A DNA stretch of 64,000 nucleotides. Source: Methylovirgula sp963708155 (GTDB taxonomy: Bacteria > Pseudomonadota > Alphaproteobacteria > Rhizobiales > Beijerinckiaceae). The position numbers were made by a program, and so were the translations under genes. Within the stretch, counting starts at the first letter, position 1. Every line of letters begins with the position of its first letter. The notes under the pieces are model-generated. The model saw only the letters and a program-made list of their open reading frames with translations. It had not been told where the DNA came from and made no database searches. Positions 36,604 through 46,419 of this stretch are shown in pieces. Location: NCBI GenBank assembly GCA_963708155.1, contig OY970183.1:2356001-2420000 (forward strand), in the 5' to 3' direction.

Positions 36604-37234
36604 CGCAGCACTCCCAGCAGATAGACAAAGGTGAAGACGCCGATCCAGACGACGTCGAGGAAGTGCCAGAACATGCTGAGGCACATCAGGCGCCGCTTGT
36701 TGGCCTCGATCAGGCCTTTGCTGGCGACCTGAACCATCAGCGTCACCATCCAGACCAGACCCGAGGTGACGTGCAGGCCGTGGGTGCCGACCAGCGTGAA
36801 GAACGACGACAGGAAGGCGCTGCGCTCCGGCGTCGCGCCCTCGCGGATCAGGCCGGCGAATTCGTGCAGTTCGATGCCGACGAAGGCCGCGCCGAAGAGC
36901 GCGGTGACGGCCAGCCAGCCAATGCGTCGCGCCGACCCTGTCGCGCTCCATCGCCAGCATGGCGAAGCCATAGGTGATCGAGGACAGCAGCAGCATCGTC
37001 GTGTTCACCGCGACGAGTCGGCAGTTCGAACAGATCCTTGGGCGCCGGGCCCGGCGGCATAATTGTGGCCGAGCACGCCGTAGGTCGCAAACAGCACGGC
37101 GAAGATGAGACAGTCGCTCATCAGGTAGATCCAGAAGCCGAGCATGCGTGCTGCCGCCGTCGGCATGGGCGTGCTCGTCGGCGACGTAGATAGGTCGGCG
37201 TCTGCGGACGCCGGTGCGCGAGAGTTTCGGTCAT
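36600..37234 (-). CDS. cyoC: cytochrome bo3 quinol oxidase subunit III, several frameshifts
   Basis: Repaired length about 210 residues. MTETLAH at 37234 is the likely start. The five helices appear in order across three frames: MLGFWIYLMSDCLIFAVLFATYGVL, NTTMLLLSSITYGFAMLAM, LAVTALFGAAFVGIELHEF, LSSFFTLVGTHGLHVTSGLVWMVTLM, and SMFWHFLDVVWIGVFTFVYLLGVL. The conserved ELHEF and GTHGLHV segments are intact. Breaks fall near 36935, 37018, 37050 and 37150. It ends with TGA overlapping the cyoD ATG. Confidence 0.83.
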
Positions 37235-37247
37235 GACACGTCATGAA

Positions 37248-39258
37248 TCAAGCCTTCGCCGCGAGGAGACGGGTGCGCTCGTCTTCCGTGCGTTGCAACC
37301 TCGTCCGCCGGGATGTGGAAGTCGCGGTGGTAGTTGAAGGTGTGGGCGATGCCGGTCGGCGATCGCGGCCGCGAAGCCGCCGCGCGCCAGCCACCAGATG
37401 TACCAGATCATGCCGAAGCCGAAGCCGAGCGCGACAGCACCGCGAGGATGAGGCCGACCGGCGGTGTTCTTCGGCATGTGGATCGGCTTGAAACCGGTCG
37501 AGCGGACGCACATAGCCGTGCTGCTTCATGTCCCACCAGGCGTCGATGTCGTGCACGACCGGCGTGAAGGCGAAGTTGTAGGCCGGCGGCGGCGAGGAGG
37601 TCGACCATTCCAGCGTGCGCCCGTTCCACGGATCGCCGGTCACGTCGCGCAGCTTCTCGCGGTTGCATGACGCTGACGGCGATCTGGATGAGGAAGCTCA
37701 GGATGCCGAAGAGCGATCAGCACGGCGCCGAAGGCGGCGATGACGAACCAGATCTGCAGCGACGGATCGTCGAACACGCGCAGGCGGCGCGTCACGCCCA
37801 TCAGGCCCAGCACGTAGAGCGGCATGAAGGCGAAGTAGAAGCCGACGACCCAGAACCAGAACGACATCTTGCCCCAGAACGGATCGAGCTTGAAGCCGAA
37901 GGCCTTGGGGAACCAGTAGGTGATGCCGGCGAACATGCCGAACACCACGCCGCCGATGATGACGTTGTGGAAATGGGCGATCAGGAACAGGCTGTTGTGC
38001 AGCACGAAGTCGGCCGGCGGCACCGCCAGCATCACGCCGGTCATGCCGCCGATGACGAAGGTCAGCATGAAGGCCACCGTCCACATCATCGGCAGTTCGA
38101 AGCGAATGCGGCCGCGGTACATCGTGAACAGCCAGTTGAACATCTTCGCGCCGGTCGGGATCGAGATGATCATCGTCGTGATGCCGAAGAACGAATTCAC
38201 GCTCGGCGCCCGAGCCCATGGTGAAGAAGTGGTGCAGCCAGACGAGATAGGACAGGATCGTGATGACGATCGTCGCATAGACCATCGACGTGTAGCCGAA
38301 CAGCCGCTTGCCGCGAGAAGGTCGCGATGACTTCGGAGAAGACGCCGAAGGCCGGCAGGATCAGGATGTAGACCTCGGGGTGGCCCCAGATCCAGATCAG
38401 GTTCACGTACATCATCGGATTGCCGCCGAGGTCGTTCGGTGAAGAAGTGCGTGCCGAGGTAGCGGTCGAGCGCGAGCAGGGCGAGCACGGCGGTCAGCAC
38501 CGGGAAGGCGGCGACGATCAGGATGTTGGTGCAGAGCGCGGTCCAGGTGAAGACCGGCATCCGCATCAAGCGTCATGCCCGGCGCGCGCATCTTGATGAT
38601 CGTGCAGATCAGGTTGATGCCGGACAGCAGGGTGCCGATGCCGGCGATCTGCAGGCCCCAGATGTAGTAGTCGACGCCGACGTCGGGGCTGTAGGCGGCC
38701 TCGGACAGCGGCGGATAGGCCAGCCAGCCGGTGCGCGCGAACTCGCCGACGAACAGCGAGATCATCATGAGCACGGCGCCGGCGACCGTCATCCAGAAGC
38801 TGAAGTTGTTCAGGAACGGGAACGAGACGTCGCGCGCGCCGATCTGCAGCGGCACGACGAAGTTCATCAGCCCGGTGACGAGCGGCATCGCCACGAAGAA
38901 GATCATGATGACGCCGTGCGCGGTGAAGATCTGGTCGAAGTGGTGCGCCGGCAGATAGCCCTGTCCACCGCCGGAGGCCAGCGCCTGCTGCAGGCGCATC
39001 ATCAGCGCGTCGGCGAAGCCGCGCAGCAGCATGACGATGGCCGAGCACGATGTACATGACGCCGATGCGCTTGTGATCGACGCTGGTGAACCATTCGCTC
39101 CAGAGATAGCCCCACGCGCCCAGATAGGTGATCGCGCCGAGAACGACGAGACCGCCGATCGCGACGCCGACGAAGGTCCCGACCAGGATAGGCTCATGGT
39201 AGGGGATCGAGTCGAGGCTGAGACGGCCGAAGATTTCGTGCTGAAGGGTCGGATTCAT
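37248..39258 (-). CDS. cyoB: cytochrome bo3 quinol oxidase subunit I, many frameshifts
   Basis: The catalytic haem-copper subunit, about 669 residues after repair. MNPTLQHEIFGRLSLDSIPYHEPILVG is the N-terminus; FDQIFTAHGVIMIFFVAMPLV carries a haem histidine, IWGHPEVYILILPAFG the copper-B histidine-tyrosine pair, and FLIAHFHNVIIGGVVFG the remaining haem ligands. It oxidises ubiquinol, reduces oxygen to water and pumps protons. Frame changes occur near 38205, 38311, 38437, 38569 and 39043 and again several times below 37.7 kb; each of these five is repaired by deleting one base. A surplus-base error pattern explains the data better than gene decay because every catalytic block is kept. Confidence 0.87.
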
Positions 39259-39270
39259 GTTCGATGTAAC

Positions 39271-40390
39271 TTACCTTGAGAGGGCTATTCGGCGGCGGAT
39301 GGGAGCGACGACAGATTGCACCGGCACTTTGATCTGGCGCGCGAGGTCTGCCGTGCTGGCGGCGGTCTCGGTCGCGCTGCCGCGCTGGCAGAGCGCGGCG
39401 ACATAGGCGTGCATGGGGCCTGTGCCGCGTCGGGCATATTTGTCGTAGATCAGCGGCATCACGTTATTGATGCCGGCGAGGCCAAGACCGCCCTTGGCGT
39501 CAATAGCCATCATATCGTCTAGACACATTTTGCCGGGCTCGACGCACTGGTTGACGGCAAGCTGGAACAGGCTGGCATCGACGGTGCCGTAAGTCCTGGG
39601 CGGCACGTTTTCGCTCGGCCGCTCGAGATCGAGATAGGTGTTGCGATCGAGCGCGCCGCCGTCGGCCTTCACCTTGGCGACCCACTTGTCGAAATCGGTG
39701 GAGCTGAGGCTGGCCAGCTTGAAGTGCATGCCGGCAAAGCCAGCGCCGCTGTAGTTTGTGGACAGGCCCTCGAAAGTGCCGGGCTGGTTCATCACCGCAT
39801 GGAGCTGCGATTTCCATGCCGGGCATGGCGTAGATCATGCCGGCCATGGCAGGGATGTAGAAGGCGTTCATCACGCTGGACGAGGTGATGCGGAAGTCGA
39901 CCTGCTGATTGACTGGTACTGCAGCTTCATTGAGCGTGGCGATGCCATATTGCGGATAGATGAAGAGCCACTTCCAATCGAGCGCGACGACCTCGACTTC
40001 GACCGGCTTTGCAGAGGCGGGCAGCGGCTTGCCGGCGGCGATGCGGTCGAGCGGGCGATAAGGATCGAGCAGATGCGTGCCCATCCAGGTGAGGGCGCCG
40101 AGGGCGATGATGATCAGCAGCGGAAAACCCCAGATGACGAGCTCGAGCTGGGTCGAATGATCCCAGTCCGGCTCATAGCGGGCAGACGTGTTCGATTGCC
40201 GATAGTGCCAGGCGAAGAGCACGGTCAACGCCATCACCGGCAGGATGACAAGAAGCATCAGCCCGACAGAGGCGAGCAGGTCGTTGCGCTGCTGGAGCGC
40301 GACGTCCCCAGACGGATCAAGGACAACAGCTTTGCAACCGCCGAGGAGGGCAAGGCACAAAAGCAGAACGATCGAGCGGAGGCGTCTCAA
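39271..40390 (-). CDS. cyoA: cytochrome bo3 quinol oxidase subunit II, one frameshift
   Basis: About 372 residues after repair. It is a lipoprotein precursor: LALLGGCKAVVLDPSGD places the acylated cysteine at 19. Two membrane helices follow (LLASVGLMLLVILPVMALTVLFAWHY and LVIWGFPLLIIIALGALTWM), then a cupredoxin-like domain with VEVVALDWKWLFIYPQYGIA and NAFYIPAMAGMIYAMPGME; as in other CyoA proteins the CuA cysteines are absent. The frame shifts near 39813, in a TTT that should be TT; the remainder ends at 39271. First gene of cyoABCD; upstream sequence to 40596 is shared with a divergent transporter gene. Confidence 0.9.
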
Positions 40391-40459
40391 AGCAATTCCC
40401 GTCCTATAGCCTGAGAAGTTTTTTGATCGGGATTGGCTAGCTGCACTGCAGCAGGGGAG

Positions 40460-40482
40460 CCATTGGACAATTTGCCCAATGG
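40460..40482. promoter_or_regulatory. inverted repeat between cyoA and the MFS gene
   Basis: CCATTGG (40460-40466), nine bases, CCAATGG (40476-40482) form a perfect inverted repeat in the 206-base region between divergently transcribed genes. It could be an operator for a dimeric regulator of cyoA, the transporter or both. No match to a known binding site is claimed. Confidence 0.3.
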
Positions 40483-40596
40483 CCTAGAAGAACGCCCGCT
40501 GTACGAATTGTCGAGCAGCTTTTGCGAGCATTTGATGCCGCGCTGTGCCATGATCCCTATCATTGCGTTGTCCACACTCCCAGGAGCAGGGTCGGC

Positions 40597-41913
40597 ATGA
40601 GCGGGGAATCAGCAGCAGTTACAACAATCCTTCCGTCGAACGTTGCAAGCGCACATCACCAGGGCGTGAACCCGGCCGATCTTGCGACTGGCGTCATTAT
40701 CGGCCGCACATCCGAGTATTTCGACTTCTTCGTCTATGCCATCGCCTCGGTCCTCGTATTCCCCAAGTGGGTTTTCCCCTACGCGACGCCGCTGAACGGC
40801 ACGCTGCTTTCCTTCGCGATCTTCTCCTTAGCCTTCATCGCCCGACCGATCGGCGACGTTATCTTCCTGGCGGTCGAGCGGGTCTGGGGCCGCAGCGTGA
40901 AGCTGACGGTGGCATTGTTCCTTTTGGGGGCCTCGACCGTGTCGCTCGGCTTCCTGCCGGGCTATTCGCAGCTCGGCTGGGTGTCGGCGCTGATCTTGTC
41001 GATCCTGCGCATCGGGCAAGGTCTTGCCTTCGGCGGCGTGTGGGACGGGTTGCCCTCGCTGCTGGCGATCTATGCGCCGGAGAAACAGCGCGGCTGGTAT
41101 GCGATGATCCCGCAGCTTGGCGCGCCTCTCGGCCTCATCGTCGCGAGCGGGCTTTTCGCCTATTTCATCACCTTCCTGACCCCGCAGGATTTCTTCGATT
41201 GGGGCTGGCGTTACCCGTTCTTCGTCGCCTTCGCCATCAATGTCGTGGCCTTGTTCTCGCGCCTGCGAATCGTGACCTCGCCTGAATATCAGGAGGAATT
41301 CGAGGCGCTCGAGTTGCAGGCCGCGCCGGTGAAGGAAACAATCGAGGCCGAAGGCCGCAACATCATCATCGGCGCCTTCGCGCCGCTTGCGAGCTTCGCC
41401 ATGTTCCACATGGTGACGGTGTTTCCGCTCTCTTGGGTGTTGCTCTTCACCAAACAGACGCCGGCAAAGTTCCTGGTTATCGAACTCATCTCCGCCATGT
41501 TCGGCGTCGTTGCGATGATCGCCTCGGGCGTGATCGCCAATCGCATCGGTCGCACCCGCCTGCTCAGCATCACCGCGGCCGCGATTGCCGCATTCAGCGG
41601 CTTTGCCCCGCAATTGCTCAACACGGGCGATGCCGGCGAGTCCTTCTTCATGATTCTGGGCTTCATCCTGCTCGGCCTCTCGTTCGGACAGGCCTCGGGC
41701 ACGACGGCGTCGAATTTCGCGCAGATCTATCGCTACACCGCCTCGGCGCTGACCTCAGACCTTGCGTGGCTGTTCGGCGCAGGCTTCGCGCCCTTTGCGG
41801 CGCTCGCGGTGTCCAGCCGCTTCGGCGTCATGGCCTCCGGCGGCTATCTGCTCTCGGGCGCGATCGTGACGGTGCTGGCTCTGGCCATTAATCGCCAGCT
41901 TGAAGAGGACTAG
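40597..41913 (+). CDS. MFS transporter of the metabolite:proton symporter group
   Basis: A 438-residue twelve-helix major facilitator. GVIIGRTSEYFDFFVYAIASVLVFPKWVFP at the first helix and the loop motif RPIGDVIFLAVERVWGRSVKLTVAL between helices 2 and 3 are typical of the MHS group (ProP, KgtP, citrate and related carriers). A central loop around EYQEEFEALELQAAPVKETIEAEGR separates the halves. The start at 40597 is supported by CAGGAGCAGGG; the open frame upstream has no homology. The substrate cannot be deduced; organic acids, betaines or aromatic acids are all possible. Confidence 0.85.
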   Translation: MSGESAAVTTILPSNVASAHHQGVNPADLATGVIIGRTSEYFDFFVYAIASVLVFPKWVFPYATPLNGTLLSFAIFSLAFIARPIGDVIFLAVERVWGRSVKLTVALFLLGASTVSLGFLPGYSQLGWVSALILSILRIGQGLAFGGVWDGLPSLLAIYAPEKQRGWYAMIPQLGAPLGLIVASGLFAYFITFLTPQDFFDWGWRYPFFVAFAINVVALFSRLRIVTSPEYQEEFEALELQAAPVKETIEAEGRNIIIGAFAPLASFAMFHMVTVFPLSWVLLFTKQTPAKFLVIELISAMFGVVAMIASGVIANRIGRTRLLSITAAAIAAFSGFAPQLLNTGDAGESFFMILGFILLGLSFGQASGTTASNFAQIYRYTASALTSDLAWLFGAGFAPFAALAVSSRFGVMASGGYLLSGAIVTVLALAINRQLEED

Positions 41914-41930
41914 CGTTTAAGACGCTGCGT

Positions 41931-43241
41931 TCAGCGCGAAAGGGCCTGCGCCAACGTGCGCAGGCGCCATTTGGCAAGCCGCTTCAATTTCTGTGGCGGA
42001 CTCTCGCGAAGCAATGGTGCGAGCTCGGGAATAATTCTGGCGGTATTCTGATTTCGTAGCTCATCGAGACGCTGGGTGGTTGAGCGGAATTTTTCGATTT
42101 GGTCCGGACGATCCTGGAACATCATGTAGTCGATCACCGGCTTGATCTGTTCCTGCAAAGCGAACTCTTCCGCAAAGCTTTTCAGCCGCCGCGCCGCGTC
42201 CTCTTTCATGTGCGCCGGCAACAACTGGATGTTGTAATGGTCCGGCTCGAGAAGGAGATTGAAACGAAATTTGGCATCGCCAATGGGGTCTATCGCGCGA
42301 AGATGCTGGCACAGGAGCGGCAGCGACAGGATATTGAATACGGAAACGGTGACGGCGAAGTAGATATCCACGTGCGGGCATCGTTCTCGCACGGTCGCAA
42401 CGTTGGCGGTGAATTTATCCCAGGATAGGCCCTCGCGAATCAATTCACCCCGCCGCTGGTGTCCGTCAATGCTCGCGCCAACGGAAACGCTTTTGAACTT
42501 CGTCCAGAGCGGAAGCACCTCCAGTTTCCCCAGCCGAAGCTCGGAGAGATTTGTATTGTAGTTGAGGAGCACACCCGTTCGGCCGCGATCGATCAGATCC
42601 TGCAGCACGGCATAATGCCCCTCATGCAATAACGGCTCGCCGCCGGCGAAATATATGCCTTCGATCGTTTCCAGCGCCGGTCCCAAGGCCTCCAACGCGG
42701 CGGACTTGGACGTGAAGGTTTCGTTGAGCGCGTGCGCGTCCAGCTTCCACCAGTTCAGATGCTTCGCATCGGCGTACCATTTCGTGCTGGCATCGGGCCC
42801 GCAGGTGCGGCAGCTCAAATTGCACAGATTGCTGAATCGGATATCAAGCGATCGCAATATCGGGTCCGCAAGATTCACCTGCTCATCGAAATCGCTATTG
42901 AGCTTGTCTCCGGCGTTGTACCAGTCCCGAAGGCTAACGCCGCCGGCGTCTTCCGCGTCGTAGCATTTTTGGCAGCCGGCATCACGCTCGCCACGAAGCA
43001 TCTTCGCGCGCAAATCTTTGAGCGATTCCGAATGCCAGAGGCCTTCGAGCGAAGTTTCCTTCAAACTCCCGATTTCGCCCTTGAATTCGCAGCATGGCTT
43101 TGCGCTGCCGCCGATCGCGACGTGAAGGCTTTCGAAGGCGGCCCGGCAAAAGGCATTGCCATGTCTGGCATTTCTCAGAGCAACGTTGGGATCGCGCAAT
43201 TCGCTCCCGGCCGTTTCAACTTGCTGAACGGCGTCTTCCAT
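41931..43241 (-). CDS. radical SAM enzyme with N-terminal SPASM/twitch-like cysteine cluster
   Basis: A 436-residue radical S-adenosylmethionine protein. The [4Fe-4S] motif is CNLSCRTC (Cys140, Cys144, Cys147) in IRFSNLCNLSCRTCGPDA, followed by the SAM-site phrase IEGIYFAGGEPLL and the strand SVSVGASIDG. Ahead of it lies a second cysteine set: FCRAAFESLHVAIGGSAKPCCEF (Cys32, Cys50, Cys51) and AGCQKCYDAE (Cys90, Cys93), which looks like a half-SPASM auxiliary cluster placed before the barrel. Such enzymes often modify ribosomal peptides or proteins, but no clear precursor gene is adjacent. Start: ATG 43241 has GGGA upstream; a GTG at 43253 is possible. GC content is lower than in its neighbours. 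Confidence 0.85.
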   Translation of the reverse strand: MEDAVQQVETAGSELRDPNVALRNARHGNAFCRAAFESLHVAIGGSAKPCCEFKGEIGSLKETSLEGLWHSESLKDLRAKMLRGERDAGCQKCYDAEDAGGVSLRDWYNAGDKLNSDFDEQVNLADPILRSLDIRFSNLCNLSCRTCGPDASTKWYADAKHLNWWKLDAHALNETFTSKSAALEALGPALETIEGIYFAGGEPLLHEGHYAVLQDLIDRGRTGVLLNYNTNLSELRLGKLEVLPLWTKFKSVSVGASIDGHQRRGELIREGLSWDKFTANVATVRERCPHVDIYFAVTVSVFNILSLPLLCQHLRAIDPIGDAKFRFNLLLEPDHYNIQLLPAHMKEDAARRLKSFAEEFALQEQIKPVIDYMMFQDRPDQIEKFRSTTQRLDELRNQNTARIIPELAPLLRESPPQKLKRLAKWRLRTLAQALSR

Positions 43242-43595
43242 AGGCGGTCCCACGGATTCAACGAAAAGCAGAGCTTAAATTTCATATATTTATCGCTCGG
43301 CTTTTACAATCTGGTGTCGCGTCTGCTGGGAACCCGGAGCGCGGCAGGAGCCGGCTAAAATCCCACATTCCGCTTTCGATCATGGCAATCGTTCTGAAGC
43401 CACGGTGGCTCATGCAAAAGAGCCCCTTGGGCACTTTCTGGCCAAATTTTTCCATTAGGTTGAATAGGATAGCGTGCACCCTACGCAGTCCGCATGGGAA
43501 AATATCGCAGACCAATCTGGTAAGGTTTTAGGGTCCGGCTTTGACGCTCGCGGTGAGGGCGCATCCGTTACCCATCTCTCATTTAGGAGGTGCGC
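43242..43595. other. gap upstream of the radical SAM gene, with one weak small open frame
   Basis: About 350 bases between the divergent radical SAM and coiled-coil protein genes. The - strand frame 43282-43455 could encode 57 residues starting MEKFGQKVPKGLF and containing two cysteines, 40 bases upstream of the radical SAM gene and in the same direction. It lacks a ribosome site and its third-position GC is low compared with neighbouring genes, so I do not list it as a gene. No other signal stands out. Confidence 0.35.
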
Positions 43596-44261
43596 ATGTT
43601 TGCGACCCGCAATGAACCGGTCTTTGGCGCCGATAAGGTTCTTCCGCTGCCGCCAGCAGCAACGGCTCCGTTGGAGATTAACGTCAAGCCAGCCGACACA
43701 ATCTTTGGGGCTGCGCCTCCCAAAGATGTCGAGAAGGCTCCGGCGCAGCGAGAGTCTTCCTTCTTCGGAAATCTCGCGCGAGGTGGTGCGCGCTTGGCAG
43801 GGGTCGCATTTCTGTGTGCTTTGGCGTGGGGAGCAGGAGCGTATTATTCCCGTGGCCATTTGCCGGCAGGTCTTCTCAATTTCGCTCAAGGCTCTCAAGC
43901 ACTCCAGAGCCCGGCGCGCGACGATCTTGCGAGCTCAGTGCGCCAGATGAGCGAAGAACTCCGCGCTCTCAAGGCCAGCGTCGACGGTAGAGAGGCTACG
44001 CAAAATCCGGCGCCGGCCGCGTCCGGCCCCGCGATTGGCGATCTTGCGGGCCGGATCGATAAATTGGAGAGCGACTTCACCGCCCAGTTTTCCAAAATGA
44101 ATGAGCAGCTCGCGAGCATCGAACAGCAAATCGCGACGTCGCGTACTGCTCTGGCGGCGCGAGGGTCATCGCCTCACAAACACCTGCACCTCCATGACGC
44201 CTTCGACCCGTCCCGGGATCCGACGGCTCCGGGAGCGCCTCATCCGCTCGGCTTTCAGTGA
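43596..44261 (+). CDS. membrane-anchored coiled-coil protein of unknown function
   Basis: A 221-residue protein with a Pro/Ala-rich cytoplasmic N-terminus, one membrane helix at about residues 65-84 (LAGVAFLCALAWGAGAYY), then a periplasmic region with coiled-coil heptads (LASSVRQMSEELRALKASVDG and IDKLESDFTAQFSKMNEQLASIEQQI) and a His-rich end (HKHLHLHD). AGGAGG at 43585-43590 fixes the ATG at 43596. It has the same plan as the protein at 59521-60670 but lacks that protein's C-terminal beta domain; the two may be distant paralogues. No function is known to me. Confidence 0.75.
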   Translation: MFATRNEPVFGADKVLPLPPAATAPLEINVKPADTIFGAAPPKDVEKAPAQRESSFFGNLARGGARLAGVAFLCALAWGAGAYYSRGHLPAGLLNFAQGSQALQSPARDDLASSVRQMSEELRALKASVDGREATQNPAPAASGPAIGDLAGRIDKLESDFTAQFSKMNEQLASIEQQIATSRTALAARGSSPHKHLHLHDAFDPSRDPTAPGAPHPLGFQ

Positions 44262-44302
44262 GGCTTGCCCCTCAATACCCAGCGTACGAGAATTGATTTC
44301 GA

Positions 44303-44377
<75 letters not shown>

Positions 44378-44517
44378 GAAATCGATAATTTGGAGTGGGA
44401 TCGCTTCGGAAAACGCTTGGTCTTCCTGCCCCCCTCCGGGACGGCCTTTAGGGCCGCGGGAGCAGAGCCTATATCGGCTTCACGCGCGGGGCGCAAGCCG
44501 CGCTGGTCGGGCAACCG

Positions 44518-44902
44518 TCAGGCTGCGAGCAGGCGCTGCACCTCGTTGACGAGATCGCGCAGATGGAAGGGCTTTGACAGGATTTTGGCCTGGCGCGGCG
44601 CGTGATTGTCGGGGTTCAGGGCCACGGCGGCGAAGCCGGTGATGAACATCACCTTGATTTCGGGGTCGAGTTCCGTCGCCCGGCGGGCGAGTTCGATGCC
44701 GTCCATCTCCGGCATCACGATGTCCGTCAGCAGCAATTCGAACGGCTCCTCGCGCAGCCGGTTATAGGCGGCGAGGCCGTTGTCGAAGGAGGTCGACGGC
44801 ATAACCGGCGTTCTGCAACGCCTTGGCCAGGAAGCGGCGCATGTCGTTATCGTCTTCGGCGAGCAGGATTTTTGGATTTATCAAAAAGGAATTGTCGGTC
44901 AT
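44518..44902 (-). CDS. cpdR: single-domain response regulator CpdR, one frameshift
   Basis: A stand-alone receiver domain of about 127 residues. The N-terminal part MTDNSFLINPKILLAEDDNDMRRFLAKALQNAGYAV runs from 44902; the rest, SFDNGLAAYNRLREEPFELLLTDIVMPEMDGIELARRA and KILSKPFHLRDLVNEV, lies one frame over, joined by removing a surplus G near 44803. The phosphoacceptor is the Asp in LLTDIVMPEMDG. CpdR directs the ClpXP protease to the cell pole and controls CtrA turnover in the alphaproteobacterial cell cycle. It is usually next to the N-formylglutamate amidohydrolase gene, as here. Confidence 0.9.
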
Positions 44903-45116
44903 TTCGGCCCCTGAATCATGGCGTCATCTAAGCCGGATCCGGTAAAAATCGAGTGAAAGTGAGCATATAATCAGCTAACTGTCTGCGCTTTCGCGGAAAA
45001 TTGACCGACTATTGTAGCATCGACAGATCGCCCGTCTGATGCCAGACTTGGGCGCAAAGAGGGCCGGGGCCGGGGCTTTGTCCGGCTTTTGGCCAGGCCC
45101 GTGGATTGGAGCATTG

Positions 45117-46071
45117 ATGTCCGCTTTCGTGCCCGGCACCCATCCGCCTTATCCCGTGGCGGCGGACGCCAAGGCGCATGAGCCGGAGCTCGATCCGCCC
45201 TTCGAACTGATCGAGCCGGCGGCGCTTGACCTCGCCGCTCGTTTTGTCCTCGCCGCATTCGGGCGCGATCTATCCGGCGCGTTTCCTGGCCAGTTCCCGG
45301 CTCGACCTGACGACTTTGCGGCGCTCGGAAGACTCCTATGTCGACGAGCTGTTCATGGGCGGCCTCAAATCCGGCGCCCCTTTGCTGCGCGCGCATTTCC
45401 CGCGGGCCTATCTCGACTTGAACCGCGAGCCCTATGAGCTTGATCCGCGTATGTTCGAGACCCGTCTGCCGGGTTTCGCCAATACGCGGTCTGTCCGGGT
45501 TGCGGGCGGCCTCGGCACGGTGGCGCGGGTCGTCGGGGATTTGCAGGAAATCTATGCCCGCCGCCTCAAGCTCGATGAGGTACTGGCGCGTATCGAGGCG
45601 TTCTACCATCCCTATCATCGCACGCTCGGAGCGCTGCTGGCGCGGGCCTGGCAGAATTTTGGCACGGCGGTTCTCGTCGATTGTCATTCCATGCCGTCGC
45701 TTTCGACCTGTCAGCCCACCCGTGACAGCGAGCGCAAGGTGAAGGCGGATTTCGTTCTCGGCGACCGCTACGGCACGAGCTGCGCCACCGATCTCGTCGA
45801 CCGGGCCGAACATGAGTTGCGCGCCCTCGGCTATTCGGTTCTGCGCAACAAGCCCTATGCGGGCGGGTACATCACCGAACATTACGGCGACCCGGCCAAC
45901 AATCTCCACGCGATCCAGGTCGAGATCAATCGCGGCCTCTACATGGACGAAGTGACGCTCGCCAGGAGCGAGAACTTTGGCGCGATTGTGCGGGACCTGA
46001 CGAAAGTTCTCGCCGCGCTCGCCGCGCATGTCGCTGCGGGCCTTTCCGGCACGCGCGCTGCGGCCGAATAA
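45117..46071 (+). CDS. N-formylglutamate amidohydrolase family protein, one frameshift
   Basis: About 317 residues after repair. MSAFVPGTHPPYPVAADAKAHEPELDPPFELIEPA is followed, after removal of a surplus G near 45228, by TSPLVLSSPHSGAIYPARFL, with the zinc-binding SPHSG motif. Further active-site segments are YHRTLGALL, VLVDCHSMPS and IQVEINRGLYMDE. The family hydrolyses N-formyl-L-glutamate at the end of one histidine degradation route, but in Rhizobiales the copy beside cpdR has no hut neighbours and its real substrate is uncertain. It is divergent from cpdR. Confidence 0.87.
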
Positions 46072-46419
46072 GGCGGCCAATACACGCCCCAGAGACTAAA
46101 GAGGCCGCTTGCAATGAAGCAAGCGGCCCAAGTCTAGGGAGGAAACGCCCAAGGAGGGCATCGGCGACAACCGGGTTGTCGCACCGCAATAATATGGACG
46201 TGCATCGCACAAAGCGCAAGTCTTATTGACCTATTTTCCCCTGCTGCGGCCGTCGGACGCACAAATGGCGTTAACTTCTTATTTTCAAATATCTTATGCC
46301 CTATAGAGCGGATTTTAAGAGCGTTGCTCCCATACAACGCCGGGCTGGTTTTGGTGTCGGGAAGGTTCGGCGTGATGCAGCGAGGCTTTATGGTCGGCGA
46401 GTTCCAGATTGAGGCTCAC
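46072..46419. other. gap between the amidohydrolase and the hisN-like gene, with a hairpin
   Basis: The stem GGCCGCTTG (46103-46111) and CAAGCGGCC (46120-46128) lies 32 bases after the amidohydrolase stop and may terminate it, although no T-run follows. The remainder to 46419 is comparatively AT-rich (ATTTTCAAATATCTTATGCC near 46282) and presumably carries the promoter of the next gene. No gene or tRNA is visible. Confidence 0.5.
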
